From JBCCGL01 sp039029275 (lineage in GTDB: Bacteria > Pseudomonadota > Gammaproteobacteria > JBCCGL01), in assembly GCA_039029275.1 (NCBI GenBank), contig JBCCGL010000001.1, positions 124,001-188,000 on the forward strand: a stretch of DNA of 64,000 nt, read 5' to 3'. This document shows, one piece after another, positions 7,846-15,507 of the stretch (position 1 is the stretch's first letter; every line of letters starts with the position of its first letter). The notes under the pieces are model-generated. The model did not search any database, had not been told where the DNA came from, and saw nothing but the letters and a program-made list of their open reading frames with translations. A program made the position numbers and the translations under genes.

Positions 7846-10119
7846 TTATACCACCAGGATGTCAGCGTCAAAATGCTGAGATGCATCCGCAGAGGACGCT
7901 TCGTGCTCAATTGGCTTGACTTGCTTGACACACAGTACCTTGCGGATAGCTTCAAGCAACTCACACTGCCGCACGGGTTTAGGGAGAGAGTAATTGATTC
8001 CTATACCTGTAAGTCCCTCTGGTGAAGCCACATCGCAAACAGAGCTGAGCAGTATTATCGGCACATCTTTGATATCAGGAGCTTCGTAGACACATCTGGC
8101 GAATTGCATGCCATCCATTCGTGGCATATGCATATCGAGTATCACCAAATCAAAAGGCTTGCCATTTTCAACGGCTGAACGCATGGCCAGAAAACCTGTT
8201 TCTCCGTTTTCTGTTAGCTCGTCAACCATTTGCCAGGAACGCAATTGATGATGCAGAATTTCTCTATTGGTTTCGTTATCGTCGACAACAAGAACACGCA
8301 ATCCACTAAATTCATCAATTGAACAGACCGGCTCGGTTTTTGACGAGTCGAAAGGCAGTTCGATTTCACACCAGAACTCGCTTCCTTTGCCAAGTTCGCT
8401 GTTAACGCCGATTTTTCCTCTCATTAATCCGACTAATTGTTTGCAAATAGCCAGACCAAGTCCGGTCCCACCATAAATACGTGTCGTTGACGAATCGGCT
8501 TGAACAAAAGAATCGAATATCTGATTTTGATGTTCTGTCGGAAGGCCGATGCCCGTATCGCAAACGGCCATTCGAACGCGGGCACTATCGTGAGTGAGTT
8601 GATGAGTGGATATGTGTAAACGGATTTCTCCGCGCTCGGTAAATTTGACTGCGTTTCCAAGCAAATTGTTCACAATCTGGCCCAGGCGGTTAACATCACC
8701 CATCCAGACAGGTGCGAGATCAACCGGGATATCACAAAGCAATTCGACTCCCTTGTCTTCCGCACTCTCAACGAACATTTCAGCGGAATCTTCGATCAAT
8801 CGACGCAAATTGAATTCGGACAAATTCAATTCCATATTGCCCGATTCAATTTTTGAGAAATCCAGAATGTCATTGATAACGCCCAACAACGTGTTAGCGG
8901 ATCGATGAACAGTGTTAGCAAAGCGTCTTTGCGTTTCATCCATTCGAGTACCGAGAAGTAACTCAGTCATACCGATGACACCGTTCATCGGCGTGCGTAT
9001 CTCGTGACTCATAGTCGCGAGAAACTCGCTTTTGGCACGGCTCGCGGCTTCGGCCTGATTTTTGGCAACGATCAGATCGCGCGTGCGTTCATCAACTTCC
9101 TGACTGAGTAATTCGCGGTGGCTGTCCAACTGCGCGTGTGCTTTCCCGAGCTGACTGGCCATAAAATTAAAGCCTTTACCAAGCTTTCCAATTTCGTTAT
9201 CCGAAGCAACAACGACATTTTGGTTTAGATTACCGCTGGACATTCGATCCATTGCCAGTGTCAACGCGATCAATGGTGAAGAGATATACCTGGCCAACCA
9301 GATGGCAATAGCAGGACCAATCAGCACCAGAAGCACTACCGCTATAATCGACAACTGCTTCAATACCAATACGCGTTCTGCCACGGTACCGGCAATACTC
9401 CCCACCATCTGGCTCGAACTTTTGACTTGTTCTCCACTAAGCTCTATTTCTTCCGCCGCCACTTTGAGTTGGCCAATTGTTTCTCCAACCGTTGTGATTC
9501 GATTGGCTTGTGACTCTTCGATTGACGAGATTTCGTTTTCCAGACGCGTATTGATGGACTCTGAGATTGGTTTCACACTCTCCAGATATAGCTTTACCGC
9601 CGGTTGCTTATTTCGCTTACCTAACAGGCTGGCGACCGCATCCATATTCTTCGTGTAGTGTTGGTATTCCTGCTTTAGCGTGTTTGTTAGCTCGGGCCAT
9701 TGACGCGCTGCGGAATCAACACTGGTTAAAAAGGATTTCCGCTGACTACCCATGGCAATTTGCTGGTTTACCCGTCGGCTTAGCGCGACAGAAAATGTCG
9801 CGCGCTCCAGGCGAGAAAATTCGAGCTGGATTTTCTTTAAGGATCGCAATCGATTGTCCGTATCTGAGACAAACGATAAAAGTTCGGCCTGACGTTGGTA
9901 GGCGCGATCCTGCAGGTCAACCAGCTCGATCTGCCGACTTAGCAATGTATGTTGTAAGCCAACTGAATCGTTCTGCCGTTGAGTCAGGTTCGATATCTCT
10001 CCCACTTCATGATTTAAATACGCCAGATAGGCAAGGATCGGCAGTAACAAAAATCCTACCGCGAGGAGTATCAATGTCTTTATGGTTAGCCGGTTAACAC
10101 CGGACAAGCGGGATTCCAA
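7846..10119 (-). CDS. Hybrid histidine kinase, truncated by an in-frame TAA
   Basis: The start is taken as TTG at 10119 (ACAGGA eight bases upstream); an ATG at 10233 in frame would overlap the previous gene by 94 bases. From the TTG, transmembrane helices lie at about 13-35 and 256-278 and enclose a ~220-residue periplasmic helical sensor. A HAMP domain, coiled coil, HisKA (phospho-His about 372 in MSHEIRTPMNG), HATPase_c (NLLGNAVKF, DTGIGLP, GGTGLGLAI) and a complete first receiver (LVILDMHMPRMDG) follow. The protein then stops at ILVV, where the second receiver should continue as (E/D)DN. A GAA to TAA change would explain this. The kinase and first receiver should still work. Confidence 0.85.
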   Translation of the reverse strand: MESRLSGVNRLTIKTLILLAVGFLLLPILAYLAYLNHEVGEISNLTQRQNDSVGLQHTLLSRQIELVDLQDRAYQRQAELLSFVSDTDNRLRSLKKIQLEFSRLERATFSVALSRRVNQQIAMGSQRKSFLTSVDSAARQWPELTNTLKQEYQHYTKNMDAVASLLGKRNKQPAVKLYLESVKPISESINTRLENEISSIEESQANRITTVGETIGQLKVAAEEIELSGEQVKSSSQMVGSIAGTVAERVLVLKQLSIIAVVLLVLIGPAIAIWLARYISSPLIALTLAMDRMSSGNLNQNVVVASDNEIGKLGKGFNFMASQLGKAHAQLDSHRELLSQEVDERTRDLIVAKNQAEAASRAKSEFLATMSHEIRTPMNGVIGMTELLLGTRMDETQRRFANTVHRSANTLLGVINDILDFSKIESGNMELNLSEFNLRRLIEDSAEMFVESAEDKGVELLCDIPVDLAPVWMGDVNRLGQIVNNLLGNAVKFTERGEIRLHISTHQLTHDSARVRMAVCDTGIGLPTEHQNQIFDSFVQADSSTTRIYGGTGLGLAICKQLVGLMRGKIGVNSELGKGSEFWCEIELPFDSSKTEPVCSIDEFSGLRVLVVDDNETNREILHHQLRSWQMVDELTENGETGFLAMRSAVENGKPFDLVILDMHMPRMDGMQFARCVYEAPDIKDVPIILLSSVCDVASPEGLTGIGINYSLPKPVRQCELLEAIRKVLCVKQVKPIEHEASSADASQHFDADILVV

Positions 10120-10139
10120 CGGTCGATCCTGTGTCGCGT

Positions 10140-10733
10140 TTATTGTGGTTGTACGACAAACGTGTAACCGAGTACGCGCGTGTTTTCCGGATACGGTCTG
10201 TTGACTTCGGTTGATGCATGGCACGCGATGCACTTCGATGCACCCTGTTTGGGCGGCATCATGGGGAATGTCGCGAGCAGTTGATCGCCAACGACGACAA
10301 ACTCGGGCTCAGATATTTCGTTATTCATTTGTTTTCTCGCAATATCTGCCAACTCGGCATATGGAATGAGATTATCAATGTCGGCGTCCAGATTGATCAG
10401 GCGGTCCGGTGGATTGCTGGAACCCGCGATAATGTCGGTACCTTCGGTTAGGTATTCGAAAAACAGAAACCGACGGAATGCGGGTGGCGCATGCCGCAAC
10501 TCTTCATCCTTTGCCCATTGACGCGCTACTTCCTGTATTCGAGGTCCAAGCGAAGAAAATGCATCGTCCACATCAGCGGTATCGACTCTTGATTTACCGA
10601 TTTCGCTAAATCCAGCAGCGATAGACCCTGCCTTGTTAATTCGGATTGCGTCCAAAGTGAGTTGCCCGACATTTGCCAAAACAATCGGGGATAGCGAGCT
10701 TAATGCGATAAAAAGAAACAGATTTCGTTTCAT
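10140..10733 (-). CDS. DUF3365 (Tll0287-like) haem-binding sensor protein, exported
   Basis: This 197-residue protein has an N-terminal signal peptide (about 1-20, ending SPIVLANV) and a C-terminal CxxCH c-type haem motif (CIACHAS). It matches the DUF3365/Tll0287-like family of PAS-like haem domains found in redox or gas sensors. It is encoded 20 bases before the likely start of the hybrid kinase and is predicted to work in the periplasm as its input partner, sensing redox state or a ligand. This division of labour is inferred from gene order; in many bacteria the domain is fused to the kinase itself. The ATG at 10733 is well placed for the signal peptide. Confidence 0.85.
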   Translation of the reverse strand: MKRNLFLFIALSSLSPIVLANVGQLTLDAIRINKAGSIAAGFSEIGKSRVDTADVDDAFSSLGPRIQEVARQWAKDEELRHAPPAFRRFLFFEYLTEGTDIIAGSSNPPDRLINLDADIDNLIPYAELADIARKQMNNEISEPEFVVVGDQLLATFPMMPPKQGASKCIACHASTEVNRPYPENTRVLGYTFVVQPQ

Positions 10734-10813
10734 GGTGTCAGCCCTGTTTAGTATTTGTTCGTATATTGGGCGTAAGTGGCGTTAACAAGCCAGATACTAT
10801 TATTTGAATAGTT

Positions 10814-10840
10814 CTATCGTTCTTTTGACAAAAATCTTTA
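10814..10840 (-). promoter_or_regulatory. Candidate flagellar sigma-28 (FliA) promoter
   Basis: Read on the minus strand, TAAAGATT is followed after exactly 11 bases by AACGATAG. The FliA consensus is TAAAGTTT-N11-GCCGATAA, so the -35 box matches 7/8 and the -10 box keeps the CGATA core. It ends about 80 bases before the DUF3365 start and would place the sensor-kinase/GGDEF-EAL operon under flagellar control. The match was made by eye and could arise by chance. Confidence 0.4.
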
Positions 10841-11051
10841 GCGTAATTTTGCTCCAGTCATCGTCACCATTATTTTTCTAAAAGCCCGATAAGCCATTTA
10901 ACTGTGAAGGGCCAGCGCCAAAATTAAATTGATGTGCTGTCAACACTACCGCGTGTTGGTATTGCTTATGCCCGCGCGAAAACTCTCGTTTCCTGCACTG
11001 CGAGCGATACATCACACTGCAGTCGCTGGAATCAAATGGCGGATCTCAAGC

Positions 11052-11081
11052 AAAAAAAATCCCGGAGCGTAACGCTCCGGG
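11052..11081 (-). terminator. Intrinsic terminator of the riboswitch-controlled lipoprotein gene
   Basis: A perfect 9-bp stem (CCCGGAGCG / CGCTCCGGG) closes a three-base loop. On the minus strand it is followed by a run of eight T. It lies 50 bases after the lipoprotein stop codon. Confidence 0.9.
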
Positions 11082-11130
11082 CAATACAGGGAGTGGAGGA
11101 TGGTTGGGAAAACCGGTTTGTGTTAGCGGC

Positions 11131-11685
11131 TTAAGCGTTGATCATGCCGCACGCGGCGCCGAGTTCAGTGACCTCGTTATTGTTGTCGTAGCTTTCGATT
11201 GAAAAGCACACGCTGTCGCCGATCATCAAGCCCATGTCGTACCAGGCGTGATAGCTCACGTTCGGCGAATCGACGTCAAATTCGGGGGTGTTGGTGTCCA
11301 ATTCGCCAAGTAATTGATCCACTGCATCACTGCTGGGACCAAAGAAAATTCGATAACCTTCGGCGTCGTCTTCGGGTAACCACGCCAAATCAATCGTTCG
11401 CGCACTGCAGGTGTCACACGTGACTTCTTCAACAACTTCCTCTTCTTCAACCACTTCCTCGACGACCTCTTCAACCACTTCGGGGTCGGGTTCGACCACT
11501 GCGGCTATTTCGGTCCCTTCGCTTGTCTCAACCGTGCCTTCGCCGGTAATCGTGCCTTCTTCCGCGTTAACGCCAACGGTGCCACTGCCAGTGACATTAG
11601 TGCCATCAATGTTGCCACTGAAGTCAAAGTTACAGCCGCTCAGCAGGGCAATGGCGAGTACGGGGGTAAATCGAGTGATGGTCAT
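11131..11685 (-). CDS. Small secreted lipoprotein under c-di-GMP riboswitch control
   Basis: The start is the second in-frame ATG, at 11685, because GGAGAGG sits three bases before it. The 184-residue product has a lipoprotein signal ending in the lipobox LLSGC. A Gly/Thr-rich segment follows, then an acidic Glu/Val low-complexity stretch (about 80-105), a CDTC pair, and a C-terminal ~85-residue beta domain (IDLAWLPEDDAEGYRIFFG) that resembles a fibronectin type III fold. It is probably a surface or periplasmic lipoprotein, possibly structural or adhesive. No precise family was recognised. The gene stands alone between the c-di-GMP-I riboswitch and its own terminator. Confidence 0.8.
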   Translation of the reverse strand: MTITRFTPVLAIALLSGCNFDFSGNIDGTNVTGSGTVGVNAEEGTITGEGTVETSEGTEIAAVVEPDPEVVEEVVEEVVEEEEVVEEVTCDTCSARTIDLAWLPEDDAEGYRIFFGPSSDAVDQLLGELDTNTPEFDVDSPNVSYHAWYDMGLMIGDSVCFSIESYDNNNEVTELGAACGMINA

Positions 11686-11816
11686 GGGCCTCTCCACAGT
11701 CATTCAAATCAAACGTTGAATGCGCTAAGAGGCAGGCAGTCCGCTGGACGCGCGTCTCTGTGCGCATCAAGCTGATAAGCCGTACTGCAGATGGAGGGAG
11801 TTTCTCCCGCCCAAAC

Positions 11817-11865
11817 AAAAAAGGCGTGGGTTCTGATCGTCGCTTTCGCGAGCCAGACCACGCCT
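11817..11865 (-). terminator. Riboswitch expression platform: intrinsic terminator
   Basis: On the minus strand AGGCGTGG pairs with CCACGCCT across a loop that itself holds TCTG/CAGA and TCGC-GAAA-GCGA pairings, and six T follow. The stem starts about a dozen bases after the conserved 3' end of the aptamer and about 130 bases before the lipoprotein ATG. This is the usual arrangement for transcriptional control. Whether c-di-GMP turns the gene on or off cannot be read from the sequence. Confidence 0.85.
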
Positions 11866-11869
11866 GTGT

Positions 11870-11956
11870 GCAGTGCTGGCAACCCGGCGACCGTAGTGTG
11901 TTTACCTTAGGCCCGTGGCTTTGCGTCCCAACCTTTCGGCTGGTTTGCCTTTATCA
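11870..11956 (-). ncRNA. Cyclic-di-GMP-I (GEMM) riboswitch aptamer
   Basis: The minus strand shows the GEMM-I signature elements in order. These are GGCAAACC, then a P2 hairpin CCAGCC-GAAA-GGTTGG with a GNRA tetraloop, then GGGACGCAAAGCC, then the tetraloop-receptor side GGGCCTAA, and finally CTACGG...GCCGGGTTGCC closing P3 and P1. The order, spacing and conserved bases match the well-studied Vibrio Vc2 aptamer closely. It sits in the leader of the lipoprotein gene, followed at once by an intrinsic terminator. The P1 boundaries are approximate. The riboswitch reads the same second messenger that most of the preceding 10 kb is devoted to. Confidence 0.95.
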
Positions 11957-12106
11957 GTTTGTATCCATAACCCTAGCTGAGCTTGCGCACTGTGCAAGTG
12001 AAAAATCACTATTTTTGACGAGTCCAGAGGCCGATATTGACTAAACCACTGATTTAAAAACATTCGGCACGCGAAAAATTTTGGCCTGCCAATCGGTCAG
12101 GACGAT

Positions 12107-12970
12107 TCAATCAAATCGTTTAACGATCCACTCACACCACTCGCGCAGCACCGGGTTTGTGGTAGCGCCGGAAGATGTCAGCATATGGATGTAGCGCGAA
12201 TGTCGGGGCGGCTGCAGCGGCAGAAAAACCAACCGTGGGTCATCGTCCGGCACCGCCATCGCCGGCAATACGGTGACGCCGACATTATTGGCGGCGAGCG
12301 CTAGCAGCGAAGCGGTATTGTGCACGTGCAGCGATGCACGCTCGAGTATGGCTTTGAACGCAGCGTCAGGGATCATCTGCGCGATGCGATTGCGGATCAG
12401 ATTCGTGCCGTCGAGCGCCTGCCAATCGACGGGCTGATTGCGTTTTGCGAGTGGGTGCTCACGATGACAGACCACACCGAGCGCGTCTTGCAGAAGACAC
12501 TGCCCACCTGCGTCGACGCGACTGTCGCTCAGAAAACCCACGTCTATTTCGCCCGCATTCAAGGCTTCACGCACGCCAATCGAATCCATCTCGTGCAACT
12601 CGAGCGTCACATCCGGAAAATGCTCACAGTACTCACGGATCAGATCCGGCAGAAATCGCGTCGCAAATGATGGGACCGACGCGATACTCAAATTTCCGGT
12701 CTCACCGCGCGCAAATCGCTCGATGCTGCGCAGCGTTTCGTCGAATTGCCCGACCTGCCGCAGCGCCTGCGCGTGCACAAACTCCCCAAACGGCGTTAAG
12801 GTGGATTTGCGCTCGCCTGCGAACAAGGCCTGTCCAAACGTGCCTTCCAGTTGCTTGAGGGTCAGTGAAACCGCCGCAGGCGTTCGCCCCAAGGCGTCAG
12901 CCGCGTCCGATATGTTGCCGTGCTCGACCACCAGCGCGAACGCTCGCAAGGAGGAAACCTTCACATCCAT
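12107..12970 (-). CDS. LysR-family transcriptional regulator
   Basis: This 287-residue protein has an N-terminal winged helix-turn-helix (about 1-60; NISDAADALGRTPAAVSLTL) and a LysR substrate-binding domain of the periplasmic-binding-protein type (about 90-285). It is transcribed away from the aldehyde dehydrogenase operon across a 96-base AT-rich gap. This is the classic LysR layout in which the regulator controls its divergent neighbour in response to a pathway intermediate. The inducer is unknown. Confidence 0.92.
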   Translation of the reverse strand: MDVKVSSLRAFALVVEHGNISDAADALGRTPAAVSLTLKQLEGTFGQALFAGERKSTLTPFGEFVHAQALRQVGQFDETLRSIERFARGETGNLSIASVPSFATRFLPDLIREYCEHFPDVTLELHEMDSIGVREALNAGEIDVGFLSDSRVDAGGQCLLQDALGVVCHREHPLAKRNQPVDWQALDGTNLIRNRIAQMIPDAAFKAILERASLHVHNTASLLALAANNVGVTVLPAMAVPDDDPRLVFLPLQPPRHSRYIHMLTSSGATTNPVLREWCEWIVKRFD

Positions 12971-13066
12971 TATTTAAGTTTTATTTAAGTAAACAAAATT
13001 TATTTTAGTTTGCCATAACTGCAATTTTCAACGATTGTATCGGACCACGCAGCAGAGACAGGCACA

Positions 13067-14515
13067 ATGATTCAAGGGCAAAACTATATTGGCGGCGCAT
13101 GGTGTGAGGGCGAGTCCGCGCTGGAAAACGTCAATCCGTCGGACGTTGGCGACATCATCGGTCACTACGCGCAGGCGAGCGAAGCACAGCTACAGGAATG
13201 TCTTGCAGCAGCCCGCGCAGGCGCTGACGCATGGGCAAAATCGGGATTGGAGGCCCGCTACAACGCGCTGATGAATATCGGCAACGAAATGATTGCCCGC
13301 AGCGCCGAGTTGGGCGAGCTGCTGTCACGCGAAGAGGGCAAACCACTGGCCGAGGGCAAGGGCGAAGTCTACCGCGCCGGGCAGTTTTTTCAGTACTACG
13401 CGGCCGAGGCGCTGCGCCAGATCGGCGATACGGCCGACTCGGTACGCCCCAACATAGAGATTGACGTGCGCCGCGAGCCAATGGGCGTGGTTGCGATTAT
13501 CTCACCGTGGAACTTTCCCACCGCAACCGCGAGCTGGAAGATCGCTCCCGCGCTCGCATTCGGAAACGCGGTGATCTGGAAACCCGCCAATGTCACCCCC
13601 GCCTCGGCGGTTGCGCTGACTGAAATCATTGCTAAACAGGACTTGCCGCCCGGTACGTTTAACCTGCTCATGGGCGGCGGATCAGTCATCGGGCAGGGCC
13701 TGGTTGATAGCGCACAAATCGATGCGGTCAGCTTTACCGGTTCGGTACCTGTCGGACGCGGCATCGCGACCGCGGCTGCCGCCAACTTCACTAAAACCCA
13801 GCTCGAGATGGGCAGTAAAAATGCGCTCGTGGTGATGGACGATGGCGATCTCGATCTTGCCGTCGCGCAAGCCACCGGCGGGGCTTACGGCGGTACCGGG
13901 CAAAAATGCACCGCTTCGTCGCGCTTGATCGTGCACTCCGCGATCCACGATCAATTCATCGAGAAGATGCAATCCAGCGTACAAGCCCTAAAGGTGGGTC
14001 ATGCTTTGCACGAGGGTACGCAGATTGGCCCTGCGGTCAGCGCCGAACAACTGAACTCAAATATGGACTATATGGATCTCGCGAAAAGTGAAGGGTGCGA
14101 GCTTGTCTGTGGAGGCGAGCGATTGTCACTCGATCAAGACGGCTACTACATGGCTCCTGCGCTCTTCGCTGGCACGCGCAATACGATGCGAGTCAACCGC
14201 GAAGAGCTGTTCGCACCGATTGCCTGCGTGATCAAGGTCGATAGCTACGACGAGGCTTTGGCCACCACCAACGACACAGAATTTGGCCTCACCTCCGGCA
14301 TTATCACCCAATCCCTGTCCCGTGCGACGCACTTTCGCCGCAACGTGCGTACCGGCTGCGTTGCCGTTAACCTGCCGACCGCAGGCACGGATTATCACGT
14401 GCCCTTCGGCGGTCGAAATAATTCGTCATTTGGGTCGCGTGAGCAGGGCGCTTACGCGGTCGAATTTTATACACAGGTGAAAACGGCGTATATCTACGCC
14501 GGCGATCCGGAGTAA
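13067..14515 (+). CDS. NAD(P)-dependent aldehyde dehydrogenase
   Basis: This 482-residue protein has the full aldehyde dehydrogenase superfamily pattern. It shows SPWNFP (about 148), the cofactor region FTGSVPVGR, the general-base Glu in LEMGSKN (about 247), the catalytic Cys in GGTGQKCTASSR (about 281) and a C-terminal PFGGRNNSSFGSREQG segment. It resembles the alpha-ketoglutarate semialdehyde/2,5-dioxovalerate dehydrogenase branch more than betaine-aldehyde enzymes, but the substrate cannot be fixed by eye. It is the first gene of a four-gene operon whose second gene starts 3 bases after its stop, and it is predicted to oxidise an aldehyde released in that pathway. Confidence 0.92.
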   Translation: MIQGQNYIGGAWCEGESALENVNPSDVGDIIGHYAQASEAQLQECLAAARAGADAWAKSGLEARYNALMNIGNEMIARSAELGELLSREEGKPLAEGKGEVYRAGQFFQYYAAEALRQIGDTADSVRPNIEIDVRREPMGVVAIISPWNFPTATASWKIAPALAFGNAVIWKPANVTPASAVALTEIIAKQDLPPGTFNLLMGGGSVIGQGLVDSAQIDAVSFTGSVPVGRGIATAAAANFTKTQLEMGSKNALVVMDDGDLDLAVAQATGGAYGGTGQKCTASSRLIVHSAIHDQFIEKMQSSVQALKVGHALHEGTQIGPAVSAEQLNSNMDYMDLAKSEGCELVCGGERLSLDQDGYYMAPALFAGTRNTMRVNREELFAPIACVIKVDSYDEALATTNDTEFGLTSGIITQSLSRATHFRRNVRTGCVAVNLPTAGTDYHVPFGGRNNSSFGSREQGAYAVEFYTQVKTAYIYAGDPE

Positions 14516-14518
14516 TTG

Positions 14519-15505
14519 ATGAGCGCGCGTCCTCTCATTATCGACGGACTGCAGTACTGCAACTGGTCGGAGAAAATTTTTCAACAAATGCACGAAAGCG
14601 GTGTGGCCGCTGTGCACGTAACGATTTGCTACCACGAAAATTTTCGCGAAACGATCGCCAACATCGAAAAGTGGAACCGCTGGTTCGAGCTCTATCCGCA
14701 ATACATTATCCACGGGAAAACCGCGGAAGATGTTCGACAAGCACATGCCGACGGACGCTCGGCCATTATATTTGGTTTTCAGAACTGCTCACCGATTGAA
14801 GACGACTACGGCCTGATTGAAATCATGCACACGCTGGGAGCGCGGTTCATGCAACTCTCGTACAACAACCAGAGCCTGCTGGCGACGGGGTGTTACGAAG
14901 CCGAAGACCCCGGCATCACTCGCTTTGGCAAACAGGCGATCAAAGAAATGAACCGCGTGGGCCTAGTCGTCGATATGTCGCATTCGGCCGAGCGGTCGAC
15001 GCTGGAGGCGATAGAGCTATCCGACCGACCGATCGCAATCACGCACGCCAACCCGTCTTTCTGGCATCCTGCTTTGCGCAACAAGTCGGACGACGTGCTG
15101 CGAGCGTTGAGCGAATCCGGTGGCATGCTCGGCTTCAGCATGTATCCGCACCATCTCAACAATTCGAGTAATTGCACGCTTCAGGATTTTTGCGACATGA
15201 TTGCGCGAACCGGCGAATTAATGGGCATCGACAAAATCGGTATTGGATCAGATTTGTGTCAAGACCAGCCGGATTCAGTGGTCGAATGGATGCGCGTTGG
15301 GCGTTGGTCAAAAGTCATCGACTATGGCGAAGGCTCAAAAGACAACGCCGGGTTTCCTCCGCAGCCGCCATGGTTTGAAGACAATCGCCATTTTGGAAAC
15401 CTTGTTGACGGTTTAAAATCCGCCGGTCTTACCGATGCGGACACAGCCAAAGTCATGGGCCAAAATTGGCTCGCATTTTTTGAATCTTCTTTTGGGCCCG
15501 CTTGA
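14519..15505 (+). CDS. M19 (renal dipeptidase) family protein with altered metal ligands
   Basis: This 328-residue protein keeps the M19 TIM-barrel pattern, with MSH (about 160) and THANPS (about 180) corresponding to the His198/His219 ligands of renal dipeptidase. The N-terminal HxD ligand motif expected near DGHND reads DGLQY, and the position of the bridging Glu reads GFQN. The alpha-metal site is therefore not canonical, and ordinary dipeptidase activity is doubtful. Related proteins in other proteobacteria appear to share these changes (from memory). Operon position with an aldehyde dehydrogenase suggests hydrolysis or lysis of a small amide or cyclic compound. ATG at 14519 is preferred over the adjoining TTG. 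Confidence 0.82.
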   Translation: MSARPLIIDGLQYCNWSEKIFQQMHESGVAAVHVTICYHENFRETIANIEKWNRWFELYPQYIIHGKTAEDVRQAHADGRSAIIFGFQNCSPIEDDYGLIEIMHTLGARFMQLSYNNQSLLATGCYEAEDPGITRFGKQAIKEMNRVGLVVDMSHSAERSTLEAIELSDRPIAITHANPSFWHPALRNKSDDVLRALSESGGMLGFSMYPHHLNNSSNCTLQDFCDMIARTGELMGIDKIGIGSDLCQDQPDSVVEWMRVGRWSKVIDYGEGSKDNAGFPPQPPWFEDNRHFGNLVDGLKSAGLTDADTAKVMGQNWLAFFESSFGPA

Positions 15506-15507
15506 TT

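Noticed and set aside
9567..10097. 176-codon open frame on the plus strand
   Set aside because: Antisense of the kinase sensor and membrane region; no recognised fold.
11411..11719. Ser/Thr-rich open frame on the plus strand
   Set aside because: It is the exact antisense of the Glu/Val repeat and signal peptide of the lipoprotein; composition is a by-product of that repeat.
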